A stretch of DNA of 64,000 nt from UBA1794 sp964439955 (GTDB lineage: Bacteria > Bacteroidota > Bacteroidia > Bacteroidales > Bacteroidaceae): positions 1 through 64,000 of the forward strand of contig CAYTPX010000004.1 in NCBI GenBank assembly GCA_964439955.1, read 5' to 3'. This document shows, one piece after another, positions 33,455 through 42,953 of this stretch. Under the pieces are notes generated by a model that saw nothing but the letters and a program-made list of their open reading frames with translations, was not told the DNA's origin and searched no databases. Within the stretch, counting starts at the first letter, position 1, and every line of letters begins with the position of its first letter. A program made the translations under genes and the position numbers.

Positions 33455-34360
33455 ATGAAAGAGATAATCAAGTTGGATTCGATAGATGACTACAGCAAAC
33501 TGTTCGGGCTGGAGACGTTGCATCCGCTGGTCAGCGTCGTCGATTTGTCGGAGGCTACCCGCTACCCAACGTCCTTCTCATGCAACTATGGCATTTATGC
33601 CCTCTTCCTGAAAGACCAGAAGTGTGGCGACATCCGTTACGGCAAGCAACTCTACGACTACCAAGAGGGCACGGTCACGAGCTTCGCGCCGGGGCAGGTG
33701 GTCGAAATCGAGATGGACGCATCGGTCAAGCCTATGGCACGCGGGCTTCTCTTCCACCCCGATTTGATACGGGGCACTTCGCTGGGCCGGGAAATCAGGT
33801 CCTATTCCTTCTTTTCCTACAACTCGAACGAGGCTTTGCACCTTTCGGAAGAAGAAAAGGGACTGTTCCTGGACTGCCTTGGCAAGGTGAAGCAAGAACT
33901 ATGCCGCCCGATCGACAGGCTCAGCAAGCGCCTGCTCGTGCGGAACATCCAACTCCTGCTGGACTATTGCATGCGTTTCTATAACCGGCAGTTCGTCACG
34001 CGCTCGGCGGCCAACCGCGACGTGCTGACGCGCTTCGAGTCCTTGCTCGATGCCTACTTCCAGAGCGGGAAACCCCGGCAGGAAGGTCTGCCCTCGGTTA
34101 AGTATTTTGCCGACAAGGTGTTCCTCTCGCCCAATTATTTCGGCGACTTGATAAAGAAAGAGACGGGGAAGACGGCGCAGGAGTACATCCAGACGCGCCT
34201 GATTGACTTGGCCAAGGAAATGATTCTGGGCACGGACAAGACGGTAAGCCAGATAGCATACGACTTGGGGTTCCAGTATTCGCAGCATTTCAACCGGACT
34301 TTTAAGAAGAACGTCGGCTATACGCCTACTGAATACCGCAAGCTGCAAGTTGCCGGCTGA
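33455..34360 (+). CDS. AraC-family transcriptional regulator, paralogue of the divergent gene
   Basis: A 301-residue regulator starting MKEIIKLDSIDDYSKLFGLE, which aligns with the start of the divergent paralogue. The sensor domain carries TSFAPGQVVEIEMDAS and LLFHPDLIRGTSLG. The C-terminal helix-turn-helix pair is FLSPNYFGDLIKKETGKTAQ and DKTVSQIAYDLGFQYSQHFN, ending in the usual GYTPTEYRK. The AAAAAGGATGG site before 33455 and the promoter at 33422 fix the start. A terminator follows at 34394. The ligand is unknown. The two regulators probably arose by tandem inverted duplication. Confidence 0.9.
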   Translation: MKEIIKLDSIDDYSKLFGLETLHPLVSVVDLSEATRYPTSFSCNYGIYALFLKDQKCGDIRYGKQLYDYQEGTVTSFAPGQVVEIEMDASVKPMARGLLFHPDLIRGTSLGREIRSYSFFSYNSNEALHLSEEEKGLFLDCLGKVKQELCRPIDRLSKRLLVRNIQLLLDYCMRFYNRQFVTRSAANRDVLTRFESLLDAYFQSGKPRQEGLPSVKYFADKVFLSPNYFGDLIKKETGKTAQEYIQTRLIDLAKEMILGTDKTVSQIAYDLGFQYSQHFNRTFKKNVGYTPTEYRKLQVAG

Positions 34361-34393
34361 CGGGTCGGATGGCGGTGTGTGGAATGGAAACAG

Positions 34394-34438
34394 GCGGCGC
34401 ACGATTCCTCTTTTTTCGAGGGTCGTGCGCCGCTTTTG
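34394..34438. terminator. bidirectional terminator between araC and yfhO
   Basis: GCGGCGCACGA pairs with TCGTGCGCCGC, followed by TTTTGT on the plus strand; the loop contains a T-run. Confidence 0.75.
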
Positions 34439-34484
34439 TATGAAGCCCTTGGGCATCTTGCCGCGGGCTTTGTCTTTTGCAGGG

Positions 34485-37064
34485 TTATGCCTTCTGGGCG
34501 GGCGGGTTTTGCTTGCGGTGGTTACGGAATTCCGTCCGTACTGTCCCGGCTGCCAGCAGGATAATCAGCGCGAATCCCGCATAGGCCAATGCTTCGGTAC
34601 GGTGTACTGAGGCGGGGTCGAAGCGGAACTCCAGCGTATGGCGTCCGGCGGGGAGCTTCACTCCGCGCAAAACGTAATTGGCTTGGAATATGGCTTCTTC
34701 CGAGGGTTCTCTGCCGTCGATGCTGACAGTCCATTCGGGGTAGTAAATTTCCGAGAAGAGGGCTACGCCGCCGCTCTGCGTATTGCTCTCGTAAACGAGG
34801 CGGTTGGGTGCATACTCCGTTAGGGTTATGGTGGCCGTACTGTCGGTGCAGGTGGCATTGCTCCCGAGTTGGCTTCGCAGCGCCTCGGAAACGATGGCCG
34901 TCGTGCGGGGCGAATGGTCGTAGAGGGCTTCGATTTCCTCATTGGCGTTCTTCGCGTAGAAAATGTCTTGTACAAACCATGCGTTCCCGTATGCGTTCGG
35001 GTTCAGCACGGCGGTCTTTTCGCCCCCGTTCTGCAAGGGGGGGAGGATGGCGTAGCGCATGTTGAGCATGTTGAGCACGCCTATGGAGTCGGGGGCGAGC
35101 CGGGAAAGGTCGCCGCCATGCTGCACGATTCCTTTCCAGAGGGTATGGATTTCGGGACTGATGTGGTAGTCTATCAACTCTTGGTAGCGCCGGAGCTTGG
35201 CGGGGTGGTAGCCCCCGATGTTTTTATGGAAAAGCCCGGGTGTGTTGTCGTTGAAGATGTTTACGGAAAGGTCGAGCACGCGGTAGTCTATCGCTTCTTT
35301 GTCTTGCAAGATCAGCTCGTCGGCTGCGGATTTTGCTATGGCGGCCTGCGGGCGCGGCTCTACGAAGCAGTCGTCGTTGAGGTATCTTTTATTGACCGAC
35401 CACATGTCTATGAGGCAGAGTACCAAAGTCCCGGCCACGACGGTGCGCGCGCTCTTCAGCTTCCCTTTGGCATACGCCCAAAGGAGTGCCGTGCCGATGA
35501 GTATGATGGCCAAGCTGCGCCAGGCATCGGCGGAGAGGATGTCGGAATATTGTGCGGGCAGCATGCGTGAAAGGTCGTTGCCCACGACGGCGACCATCTC
35601 GGGTGAGGCTTGCGATGCGGAGAGGCGGGCGACGAATTGGCCTACGGTTTTCTCCGTATTATATTCGATGAGCGATGGGAAAAGGGCGAAGATCAAGCAA
35701 AGGCCTCCCGTAAACCCGAGGCTGATGTAGAGTTGTTTCATATAGTGCTTGCGTTGTGCTTCGCTCCCGTTGCGGTATCCGTCGAACCATTGGCGCAGGG
35801 CAAGTAAGGCAAGCAGGGGGATGGTGAATTCCGCAATGACTAAGATGGAAGAAACGGTGCGGAATTTGGCATACATGGGGAAGTGGTCGATGAAAAGGTT
35901 GGTAAACCACATGAAATTGTGCCCCCATGAGAGCAAGATACTTAGCACCGTGGCGGATAGGAGCGCCCATTTTATGGGGCCTTTGACTATGAAAAGTCCC
36001 AAAATGAAAAGCGTGCAGACGAAAGCGCCTACGTAGACCGGCCCCGATGTGCCGGGTTGCTCGCCCCAATACTGCCCCATGAGCGGTTGGCGGTAGAAAC
36101 TTTGGAGTTGGGGGGTGCCCAAGCGGACGTTTTCCTCGCTGAACTGGAGGGGAATCTGGGAGGCGCCGCCCTTGATGTTGGGTATCATGAGCGAAAAAGT
36201 CTCTCCCGTCCCGTAGCTCCATGCAGTGATATAGTCGCGATCTAGGCCGCTATTGGTTTGGTTTTCCGTGTTGGGCTTGATTAACTCGCTCTTTTCCCTC
36301 ATCGTGTGCTTGCTGTATTCCCAGGTGTGGTATAGGTTTGAGATATTGACGAGCACAGCCGCCAAGCCTGCCACGCACATTACACCCGTTGCCTTCCAGA
36401 AGCGGGCCAATTGTTTCCCGCGGATGGCTTCCCATAGGTAGCCCAGCAGCAGGAAGAACATGACAAACAGGAAATAATAGCTCATCTGCACATGGTTGGA
36501 GGCTATCTGGAACGAGGCGAACAGGGCGGTCAGCAATCCTCCCGCAAGGTATTTTCCACGGTAGGCCAGCACCATTCCCGCGATTGTGGGGGGGATGTAG
36601 GCCAGAGTGATGAACTTCCAAATATGTCCGGCAAGGATGATGATGAAATAATAGGAGGAAAAGGCCCAGAGTATTGCCCCGAGCGCGGACATCCATACCT
36701 TAAAATTGAAGGCGCGCATGAGGATATAGAATCCCAGCAGCATGATGAAAACAAGGCCTACGTAGCCAGGCAGCCCTAACTTGTAGGTTGTGGAGAACGC
36801 GTTGGTGATTTTCGTGGAGGGGTAGCTGGGATTAATTTGGTAGGTGGGCATTCCTGAGAAGGCGGCATTGGTCCAGCGCGATGTGATGCCGGTCTCTTTG
36901 TAATAAGCGTCGTTTTCCGCGCCGAGCCCTGCCGAGGCGGTGTGGTCGGTGCCGGAGAGTACGCGCCCGTCGATGTCGGACGGATAGAAATAGGCAAAAG
37001 CCAGCACGATGAATGCCACAATGGCTATGGCATCGGGGGCTATCTTTTTTAGGATCGGGCTCAT
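34485..37064 (-). CDS. YfhO-family membrane protein
   Basis: An 859-residue integral membrane protein. The N-terminal two-thirds has about a dozen hydrophobic helices, beginning after MSPILKKIAPDAIAIVAFIV. A large extracytoplasmic domain and a final helix (ALAYAGFALIILLAAGTV) end the protein. YfhO relatives are GT-C-like proteins linked to glycosylation of lipoteichoic acid in Firmicutes; the role in Bacteroidetes is not established. The loop SGTDHTASAGLGAENDAYY after helix 1 is conserved in Bacteroidetes versions. The start at 37064 is chosen because the preceding 15 codons overlap the end of ahcY. It lies 41 bases after ahcY. Confidence 0.85.
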   Translation of the reverse strand: MSPILKKIAPDAIAIVAFIVLAFAYFYPSDIDGRVLSGTDHTASAGLGAENDAYYKETGITSRWTNAAFSGMPTYQINPSYPSTKITNAFSTTYKLGLPGYVGLVFIMLLGFYILMRAFNFKVWMSALGAILWAFSSYYFIIILAGHIWKFITLAYIPPTIAGMVLAYRGKYLAGGLLTALFASFQIASNHVQMSYYFLFVMFFLLLGYLWEAIRGKQLARFWKATGVMCVAGLAAVLVNISNLYHTWEYSKHTMREKSELIKPNTENQTNSGLDRDYITAWSYGTGETFSLMIPNIKGGASQIPLQFSEENVRLGTPQLQSFYRQPLMGQYWGEQPGTSGPVYVGAFVCTLFILGLFIVKGPIKWALLSATVLSILLSWGHNFMWFTNLFIDHFPMYAKFRTVSSILVIAEFTIPLLALLALRQWFDGYRNGSEAQRKHYMKQLYISLGFTGGLCLIFALFPSLIEYNTEKTVGQFVARLSASQASPEMVAVVGNDLSRMLPAQYSDILSADAWRSLAIILIGTALLWAYAKGKLKSARTVVAGTLVLCLIDMWSVNKRYLNDDCFVEPRPQAAIAKSAADELILQDKEAIDYRVLDLSVNIFNDNTPGLFHKNIGGYHPAKLRRYQELIDYHISPEIHTLWKGIVQHGGDLSRLAPDSIGVLNMLNMRYAILPPLQNGGEKTAVLNPNAYGNAWFVQDIFYAKNANEEIEALYDHSPRTTAIVSEALRSQLGSNATCTDSTATITLTEYAPNRLVYESNTQSGGVALFSEIYYPEWTVSIDGREPSEEAIFQANYVLRGVKLPAGRHTLEFRFDPASVHRTEALAYAGFALIILLAAGTVRTEFRNHRKQNPPAQKA

Positions 37065-37105
37065 GTCTTTATCGGTTTTGGGTGAGGAATTATCGGCAAG
37101 AAAGT

Positions 37106-38524
37106 TCAATATCGGTAGAATTCGGCTTTGTAGGGCCCGTCGACAGATACTCCTATGTAGGCCGCTTGTTCGGGGGTGAGGCGGGTGAGGTGCACCCCGA
37201 TTTGCTCCAAGTGGAGGCGGGCTACTTCTTCGTCGAGTTGCTTGGGCAGACGGTAGACGCCGGTTGCGTATTGCTTATGGTAGAGTTCCATTTGGGCGAG
37301 CGTCTGGTTGGTGAACGAGTTGCTCATGACGAAGGAGGGATGGCCGGTGGCACAACCCAGGTTTACCAAACGGCCGTCGGCCAAGAGCAAGATGCTGTGT
37401 CCGTCGGGGAAATAGTATTGGTCAACTTGGGGCTTGATGTTGCGGCAGCGTATGCCGGGGTATTTCTTGAGTGCCTCGACTTGTATCTCGTTGTCGAAGT
37501 GCCCTATGTTGCAGACGATGGCCTGGTCGTGCATTCGCTCCATGTGTTCGATACGGACGATGTCGATATTCCCGGTCGTGGTGACGAAGATGTTGCCTTG
37601 CGTGCAGGCTTCTTCCATCGTGACTACCTGGAATCCCTCCATGGCGGCCTGAAGCGCGCAGATGGGGTCAATTTCGGTGACGAGCACGCGAGCCCCGTAG
37701 CTGCGCATGGAGTGGGCGCATCCTTTTCCCACGTCGCCGTATCCGGCTACGACGACGGTTTTCCCCGCTATCATCACGTCGGTGGCGCGTTTGATGCCAT
37801 CGGCCAGCGATTCGCGGCAGCCGTAGAGGTTGTCGAACTTGGACTTGGTGACGGAGTCGTTCACGTTGAAAGCCGGGAAGAGCAACTTCCCTTCCCCTTT
37901 CATTTGGTACAGGCGGTGTACCCCGGTGGTCGTCTCTTCGCTGACGCCGCGTATTCCGGGCACGATGCCGTGCCAATAGCCGGGGCGTTGGGCTTTCAGT
38001 TTGCGCAGGAGGGCAAGGAGTTGTACCTCGTCTTCCCCGTGGCCGTCTTTTTCCAGCACGGTAGGGTTGTTTTCCGCCTCATATCCGGTGTGTATCATGA
38101 GTGTGGCGTCGCCGCCGTCGTCTACTATCAGGTTGGGGCCTTGCCCTGTTTCCGGGTCGAAGTTCATGGCCTGCAGCGTACACCACCAGTAATCTTCGAG
38201 GTTTTCCCCTTTCCAGGCGAATACGGGCACTCCGAGGTCGGCCATTGCCGCTGCCGCGTGGTCTTGGGTGGAGTAGATGTTGCACGAGGCCCAGCGTACC
38301 CGGGCGCCGAGGGCTACGAGGGTTTTGATGAGTACGGCGGTCTGTATGGTCATGTGCAGGGAGCCCGTGATGCGGGCGCCCTTGAGGGGTTGTTGTGCGG
38401 CGTATTTCTTTTGCAGGGCCATGAGCCCGGGCATTTCGTGTTCGGCCAACTCTATTTCCTTGTGGCCGAAGTCGGCCAAGGCGGTGTCGGCCACTTTGTA
38501 GGGGAGGGATGAGAATAATTCCAT
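37106..38524 (-). CDS. ahcY: adenosylhomocysteinase
   Basis: Hydrolyses S-adenosylhomocysteine to adenosine and homocysteine in the cytosol, clearing the by-product of methylation. The 472-residue protein shows the substrate region ITGSLHMTIQTAVLIKTL, SCNIYSTQDHAAAA, the NAD-binding GYGDVGKGCA loop and the C-terminal PYKAEFYRY, with the Lys-x-x-x-Tyr-Arg-Tyr signature. Length is normal. A TATCTTTG element lies at 38571-38578, and yfhO follows. Identification is secure. Confidence 0.97.
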   Translation of the reverse strand: MELFSSLPYKVADTALADFGHKEIELAEHEMPGLMALQKKYAAQQPLKGARITGSLHMTIQTAVLIKTLVALGARVRWASCNIYSTQDHAAAAMADLGVPVFAWKGENLEDYWWCTLQAMNFDPETGQGPNLIVDDGGDATLMIHTGYEAENNPTVLEKDGHGEDEVQLLALLRKLKAQRPGYWHGIVPGIRGVSEETTTGVHRLYQMKGEGKLLFPAFNVNDSVTKSKFDNLYGCRESLADGIKRATDVMIAGKTVVVAGYGDVGKGCAHSMRSYGARVLVTEIDPICALQAAMEGFQVVTMEEACTQGNIFVTTTGNIDIVRIEHMERMHDQAIVCNIGHFDNEIQVEALKKYPGIRCRNIKPQVDQYYFPDGHSILLLADGRLVNLGCATGHPSFVMSNSFTNQTLAQMELYHKQYATGVYRLPKQLDEEVARLHLEQIGVHLTRLTPEQAAYIGVSVDGPYKAEFYRY

Positions 38525-38570
38525 TCGTTATGCTGATTTTCGGTGAAATTTGTTTCGGGCTTTCCGCAGG

Positions 38571-38578
38571 CAAAGATA
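38571..38578 (-). promoter_or_regulatory. -7 element of ahcY
   Basis: TATCTTTG on the minus strand, 47 bases before the start codon. Confidence 0.55.
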
Positions 38579-38592
38579 CGAATAAATGCGCG

Positions 38593-38626
38593 AAGGACTG
38601 CTTCTCTTCTCCGAAAAGCAGTCCTT
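38593..38626 (-). terminator. hairpin after rpsO
   Basis: AAGGACTGCTT pairs with AAGCAGTCCTT 32 bases past the rpsO stop. The T-run is weak. Confidence 0.6.
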
Positions 38627-38657
38627 CTTGTCTCTTCCAGCAAGGGCTGGCGGGAAA

Positions 38658-38927
38658 TTACTTCCTCAAGCCCAGTTTCTTGACGATGTCGCGGTATCTT
38701 TCGATGTCGCGGTCCTTCAGGTAGTTGAGCAGGCGGCGGCGCTTGCCTACGAGGATGGTCAAGGAACGTTCCGTAGTATAATCTTTCTTGTTGACCTTGA
38801 GGTGTTCGGTCAGGTGAGCAATACGGTAGGAGAACAATGCTATCTGGCTTTCAGCCGAGCCAGTATCAGTGTTGGACTTCCCGTATTTCTCGAAGATTTC
38901 CTTCTTTTTTGCTACGTCTAAATACAT
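38658..38927 (-). CDS. rpsO: 30S ribosomal protein S15
   Basis: Primary-binding protein of the central 16S rRNA domain, 89 residues, the standard length. It begins MYLDVAKKKEIFEKYGKSNT and contains the diagnostic DTGSAESQIALFSYRI, HLKVNKKDYTTERSLTILVG and GKRRRLLNYLK blocks. The frame is open far upstream, but the ATG at 38927 is the family start and lies 36 bases after a consensus promoter. It is transcribed alone and followed by a hairpin. Bacterial S15 often represses its own translation, but I did not recognise a leader structure here. Confidence 0.98.
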   Translation of the reverse strand: MYLDVAKKKEIFEKYGKSNTDTGSAESQIALFSYRIAHLTEHLKVNKKDYTTERSLTILVGKRRRLLNYLKDRDIERYRDIVKKLGLRK

Positions 38928-38962
38928 AACTTTTGGTTGAATAATGGTGTTGAAAAACGGCG

Positions 38963-38993
38963 CAAAGATAGGGGTTCTTTTTGAGAACGGCAA
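38963..38993 (-). promoter_or_regulatory. consensus promoter of rpsO
   Basis: On the minus strand TTG and TATCTTTG are separated by exactly 20 bases. Confidence 0.75.
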
Positions 38994-39060
38994 GTTTCCG
39001 GGCAGGAAATGAGGCGATCGTGCGTGCAAGTCCGGTTGCTTGTGCCTCCCCGGCGCGGGA

Positions 39061-39145
39061 TTCCTTTCGGGAAGCCTTGCCGCTTGCCGGGGGTTGCCTT
39101 GCATGTTTGCGGGGAAAGGCTTGCGTGTCCTTGGGAAAAGGCTTG
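39061..39145. repeat. degenerate palindromic element, copy H
   Basis: CCTTTCGGGAAGCCTTGCC and later GGGGAAAGGC and GGGAAAAGGC words resemble the half-units of the family, without a clean stem. It lies between the NlpC/P60 stop and the rpsO promoter. Confidence 0.35.
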
Positions 39146-39153
39146 AGGGGAGG

Positions 39154-40284
39154 TTAGCGCAGGAAGCGGCTTAGCATGGGGGCTTGCAGGAGGCCGTTGT
39201 CGTCGGCGATGCGGGTTGCCCCCAGGAAGCGGGCGTGGTTTGCGGCGTCGTAGCCGGGTTGTCCGGGGATGAGGCTGCTGGTGTGGACGAACCCTTGGGA
39301 ATGGATGAAGCGTCCCTGCCCGAGGTAGATGCCGATATGGCTTACCCGTTCTTTTCCGTCGTGGTGGGGTTTCCCGAAGAGGACGAGGTCGCCCGGCTGG
39401 AGCAGGCTGAGGTCGATTGTGAGCCCGAAGAAGCGGGCGGGGTCGGCAAGGGCGTCCATCAGGCTTTTTGCGGGCGCGTCGGCGGTGAGGGCCGGGTAGC
39501 GCCGTAAGGAATCGGCCGAGGCGATGGAGGGAAGCATGCGCCCGTCCGGGGTGCGGAAGCAGGGGATTCGGATGCCGCAGCGGGCCTGTTGGGAAGCGTT
39601 GCGCGGGAGTACGGCTCCGTTGAGCAGGGCGGCGAGTTGTACCAACCCGCTGCAATCCACGCCTTTCGCGGAAGTCCCCGCCCACAGGTAGGGTATGCCG
39701 GCCAAGGTTTGTGCGGTATGGATGAGGCGGGGAAGGGTCGGTTTGCATTGCGCGAGCCATTGCGTTAAGGGGAGGGCTTGGTTCTGGAGGACATAGCCTT
39801 TCCGCCCGTCGGGGTAGGCCGCTAGGTAGAAACGGCCTTTTTCCCCGCGCAGTTCCAGGATGCAGCCGCTTACGAGGTCGCCTGTCGGCAGGGAGCTAAG
39901 GTCGGGCGTCTCGTAAACTTGGGCGTAAGTCGCGGTGCATACGAGTTTCGGTGCAGCTTCCCAACGGGCGAAGGCCGTGCTGTCCATGGGGACGATTACG
40001 GCTCGGTGAGCCCATGCCTGGTAGCCGTCGATGGTCTCCACTTGGTACCAGCGTGCTTTGCGGGTCATGCGCACGGGCATTCCCAGCAGGGCTTGCGTTT
40101 CCATGGGCGACTCAAAGTCGCCCCGGGCATGCAGGTTGCAGACGGAAACATTAACTACCCCGCGAAGGTCGCACAGCGTGTCGCCCGGTGTGGGGGGCGT
40201 TTGGGCAATGAGGGGGGCGGGGTTTGCCGCGGTGCCGAACAGGAGGGCTGCCATGAAGGCGCGGAAGGGGTGTGGGAGGTGCAT
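39154..40284 (-). CDS. exported NlpC/P60 peptidoglycan endopeptidase with SH3-like domains
   Basis: A 376-residue cell-wall hydrolase, probably a gamma-D-glutamyl-diaminopimelate endopeptidase. A signal peptide (FMAALLFGTAANPAPLIAQ) is followed by two bacterial SH3-like regions (about 40-100 and 115-170). The C40 catalytic domain then shows Cys211 in GVDCSGLVQ and His316 in SHIGIYLGQG. The insert between the catalytic Cys and the LQPGDLVLF segment is rather long. The frame continues 42 Pro-rich codons upstream, but only the ATG at 40284 leads into a signal peptide. It sits next to Wzc and Wza genes in the same direction, 138 bases after wzc. Confidence 0.87.
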   Translation of the reverse strand: MHLPHPFRAFMAALLFGTAANPAPLIAQTPPTPGDTLCDLRGVVNVSVCNLHARGDFESPMETQALLGMPVRMTRKARWYQVETIDGYQAWAHRAVIVPMDSTAFARWEAAPKLVCTATYAQVYETPDLSSLPTGDLVSGCILELRGEKGRFYLAAYPDGRKGYVLQNQALPLTQWLAQCKPTLPRLIHTAQTLAGIPYLWAGTSAKGVDCSGLVQLAALLNGAVLPRNASQQARCGIRIPCFRTPDGRMLPSIASADSLRRYPALTADAPAKSLMDALADPARFFGLTIDLSLLQPGDLVLFGKPHHDGKERVSHIGIYLGQGRFIHSQGFVHTSSLIPGQPGYDAANHARFLGATRIADDNGLLQAPMLSRFLR

Positions 40285-40422
40285 GCCGGTCGCTTTTTTA
40301 GGGGGATGGACGAGAGATGGTTTTGCAGGGGTTGGGATAAAGCCGGGAGGGCACGGGGGCTTCCACCCTGTCGCCTTCCCGGCTTTCCTGTTTGGCGGTC
40401 GGGGCGTCATGCCCCACTTCCT

Positions 40423-42930
40423 TTATCTTTTCTTCCGGAGCAGATAGCGTTCGATGAAGCGTCTGGGCCAAGGCTTCTTCCGGCGTTTTTTCTTGTCGGA
40501 GCTATCGGAGTACCCATATCCGTAGCCGTACCCATATCCGTAGCCGTACCCATATCCGTAGCCATACCCTCTCCGTTCGAGGTTGCAGTCGTTGAGCAGG
40601 ACGCACATGTTCTTGAACTTCCCGGCCTTGTGCAGTTTTTCCAATTCGGGGAGGTAGCGGCGGTCGAGCATGCCTTCGCGGATTACGTAGATTGTCATGT
40701 CGGCCACCCGGTTTGCCGTCACCGCGTCGGCTACGACCAAGGCGGGTATGTTGTCGACTATGATGTAATCGAACTGGGTGCGTAGCTTGGCGAATAGTTC
40801 GTCGAACCGTTCACTCAAGAAGAGCTCGGCAGGGTTGGGCGGCGTGGGGCCGGAGGGCAGGATGAAACAGTCCTTGTGTTGCCCAGAGGGGACGATCAGC
40901 TTGTCGATGTCGGTCTCCGTCCCGGCAAGGTAGTTGCTCAATCCTTTGATGTTGCGTACGCCGATGCGCTTGGAAGCCGTGTTCTTTCGGATGTCGCTGT
41001 CTACGAAGAGGGTTTTCTTCCCGCTCATGGCCAAGGTCAAGGCCAAGTTCCGGGCTACTACGGACTTCCCTTCGCCTGCCATTGTGCTGGTGAAGATGAT
41101 GACTTGCGCCTTGCTGTTGATGAAATTCAGGTTGGCCCGTGCCAAGCGGAACGCCTCGCTGAACGAGTCGTTGTGCTGTTCGCGCACGACAACTTGGGAC
41201 TCGTCTTCGACGGAAGGTATCTCGGCTAATATGGGCAGCGTGGTCATCTCTTCGATGTCCTTCCGCCCGCGGACTTTCGTGTCAAGCAACGAGACTACAT
41301 AGAGGAAGGCGAACGGGATGACAAGCCCTATGGCGAAAGCGGCTATCAGCATCATCCCCCGTTTGGGTGAAACCATGTCTTCCTCGCCGTAGGGCGGTTC
41401 GATGAGGCGTGCGTTCGGCTCGGTAATGGCCATCTTTATGGCATTCTCTTCCCGTTTCGTCAGAAGGAAAGAATAGAGGCTCTCCTTGATTGCCTGTTGG
41501 CGGGTGGCGTCAAGGGCTTTCTGCTCGTGGGCCGGCACGGAGGAAATCTTGTTGCTCGTCTCTTCCTCTACTTGTTGCGCCTTGGCCAAGCGTATGTTGA
41601 GGGTTTTCACGCTTGCGTCAATGGATTTCCGGATGGAGGCGCGTAACTCTTTCAGGCTATTGGTCATGTCGGCCACTACCGGCGCGTCCATGCTGGAGTA
41701 CTCGGCGGCGCGGTTTCGGCGGAGCATCATCTCATTGTAGGACGAGATGAGTTTTGCGGAGGAGAGCATATCTTCGCCAGCAAGTTCGGGGATGAGTTCG
41801 TTTTCCTTGGATGCGTCGTCCAAGTAGTCGCTCAAGTATTTGGCTACCATTACTTGGGCTTCTATCGTGGCCAAGTTCTCTTTTGCCCGGGCTCCCTCGT
41901 TTAGGAACGTAGCGGAACCGCTTTGGAAGTCAAGTATCTTATTCTGGCTTTTGATTTGTGCCAAGGTTTCGTCTACCCGGCCTAATTCCCCGCCCAATAC
42001 TTCGATGCGTTGGTCGATAAAGCGTTCCGTGTTCTCCGCCACGCGGTTCTTGTCTTCAAGGGTGAAGCGGTTGTAGACATCGATGATGGCTCGCAGGATG
42101 GAGTCGGTACGGTTCAGGTTGTCGTCCTTGCAGGTGAGGGTCACGAGCGAAGTCTCTTCAATCAACTCCGTGGAGAGGTTTTCCCTGTAGAGGAGTGCTG
42201 CGTCGGCACTGCTGATGCGGGTGACATAGACGGGGTAATCACGGTCTTCCGGCTCATTAACCTTGCCCGTTTGCTCTTTGATGAGCAGGGTTTTCCGGCT
42301 GTCGGGCTTAGGAAGCACGGGTTGTATGATGAGTTTGCCTATCGGCGTTTCTATGATTTTGTTGTAGGCTACGTCCTGCGTCCAGTCAATCTCTATGTCG
42401 TCAATCTGGAAATCGTCCAGGTTGCATGTCTTTTCGTCGATGGGCGTAACGGTGAAACTGTGTATTTTCTCGTCCGGGTTGATGGGGTCGAGGAAATTGA
42501 TGCTGATGGGGCTTTCATCGAACAGGCTTTGTCTACGCAAGAACAATCCCATGGAGTAGTTTACGTCGAGCCTCAGTCGATTGACAACTTCCTCCATAAT
42601 CGGCGTGGAGCGCATGATGTAGAGTTCGTTCTCCAGCAAATTGACATTGCCGGAGCCTCTCGACTGCCCGCTCAACTCCAGCAGGGCGGACACCTCGGAA
42701 CTCACGCCTGTCTTGTCGTCGCCCTCGAGAAGCACCATGGCCTGGTGTTGGTAGATGGGGGGGATAGTGGCTATGTAAAGCCCCATCAGGAAGAGGCAGG
42801 CTGCGACAGAGATGAGAAACCAATACCAGCGTGCGATAAGCAAGTCTACTATGGTACGCAGGGAGAAAAACGATTCCTGTTCTTCCTCTTCAGTGGCGGA
42901 GGGCTTGGAAGGGTATTCTTCTTTTAGCAT
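40423..42930 (-). CDS. Wzc-type bacterial tyrosine autokinase for polysaccharide export
   Basis: Inner membrane chain-length regulator and BY-kinase, 835 residues. It has an N-terminal membrane helix (WYWFLISVAACLFLMGLYIA), a periplasmic Wzz-like coiled-coil domain with many leucine/glutamate heptads, and a second helix near MLIAAFAIGLVIPFAFLYVV. The cytosolic kinase has Walker A GEGKS (Lys622), Walker A' TLFVDSDIRKN and Walker B-like DYIIVDN. The C-terminus is a perfect array of ten Gly-Tyr pairs, encoded by an 18-base tandem repeat, followed by a basic tail. These tyrosines are the expected autophosphorylation cluster. It follows the Wza gene by 23 bases. Confidence 0.92.
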   Translation of the reverse strand: MLKEEYPSKPSATEEEEQESFFSLRTIVDLLIARWYWFLISVAACLFLMGLYIATIPPIYQHQAMVLLEGDDKTGVSSEVSALLELSGQSRGSGNVNLLENELYIMRSTPIMEEVVNRLRLDVNYSMGLFLRRQSLFDESPISINFLDPINPDEKIHSFTVTPIDEKTCNLDDFQIDDIEIDWTQDVAYNKIIETPIGKLIIQPVLPKPDSRKTLLIKEQTGKVNEPEDRDYPVYVTRISSADAALLYRENLSTELIEETSLVTLTCKDDNLNRTDSILRAIIDVYNRFTLEDKNRVAENTERFIDQRIEVLGGELGRVDETLAQIKSQNKILDFQSGSATFLNEGARAKENLATIEAQVMVAKYLSDYLDDASKENELIPELAGEDMLSSAKLISSYNEMMLRRNRAAEYSSMDAPVVADMTNSLKELRASIRKSIDASVKTLNIRLAKAQQVEEETSNKISSVPAHEQKALDATRQQAIKESLYSFLLTKREENAIKMAITEPNARLIEPPYGEEDMVSPKRGMMLIAAFAIGLVIPFAFLYVVSLLDTKVRGRKDIEEMTTLPILAEIPSVEDESQVVVREQHNDSFSEAFRLARANLNFINSKAQVIIFTSTMAGEGKSVVARNLALTLAMSGKKTLFVDSDIRKNTASKRIGVRNIKGLSNYLAGTETDIDKLIVPSGQHKDCFILPSGPTPPNPAELFLSERFDELFAKLRTQFDYIIVDNIPALVVADAVTANRVADMTIYVIREGMLDRRYLPELEKLHKAGKFKNMCVLLNDCNLERRGYGYGYGYGYGYGYGYGYGYSDSSDKKKRRKKPWPRRFIERYLLRKKR
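40511..40567. repeat. 18-base tandem repeat encoding the Gly-Tyr array of Wzc
   Basis: TACCCATATCCGTAGCCG occurs three times in succession (the third with a final A) plus a partial unit. Each unit codes for three Gly-Tyr pairs on the minus strand. Unit gain or loss would change the tyrosine number without a frameshift. Confidence 0.9.
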
Positions 42931-42953
42931 ATCGGTGTATGTGTCTGGGCGTG

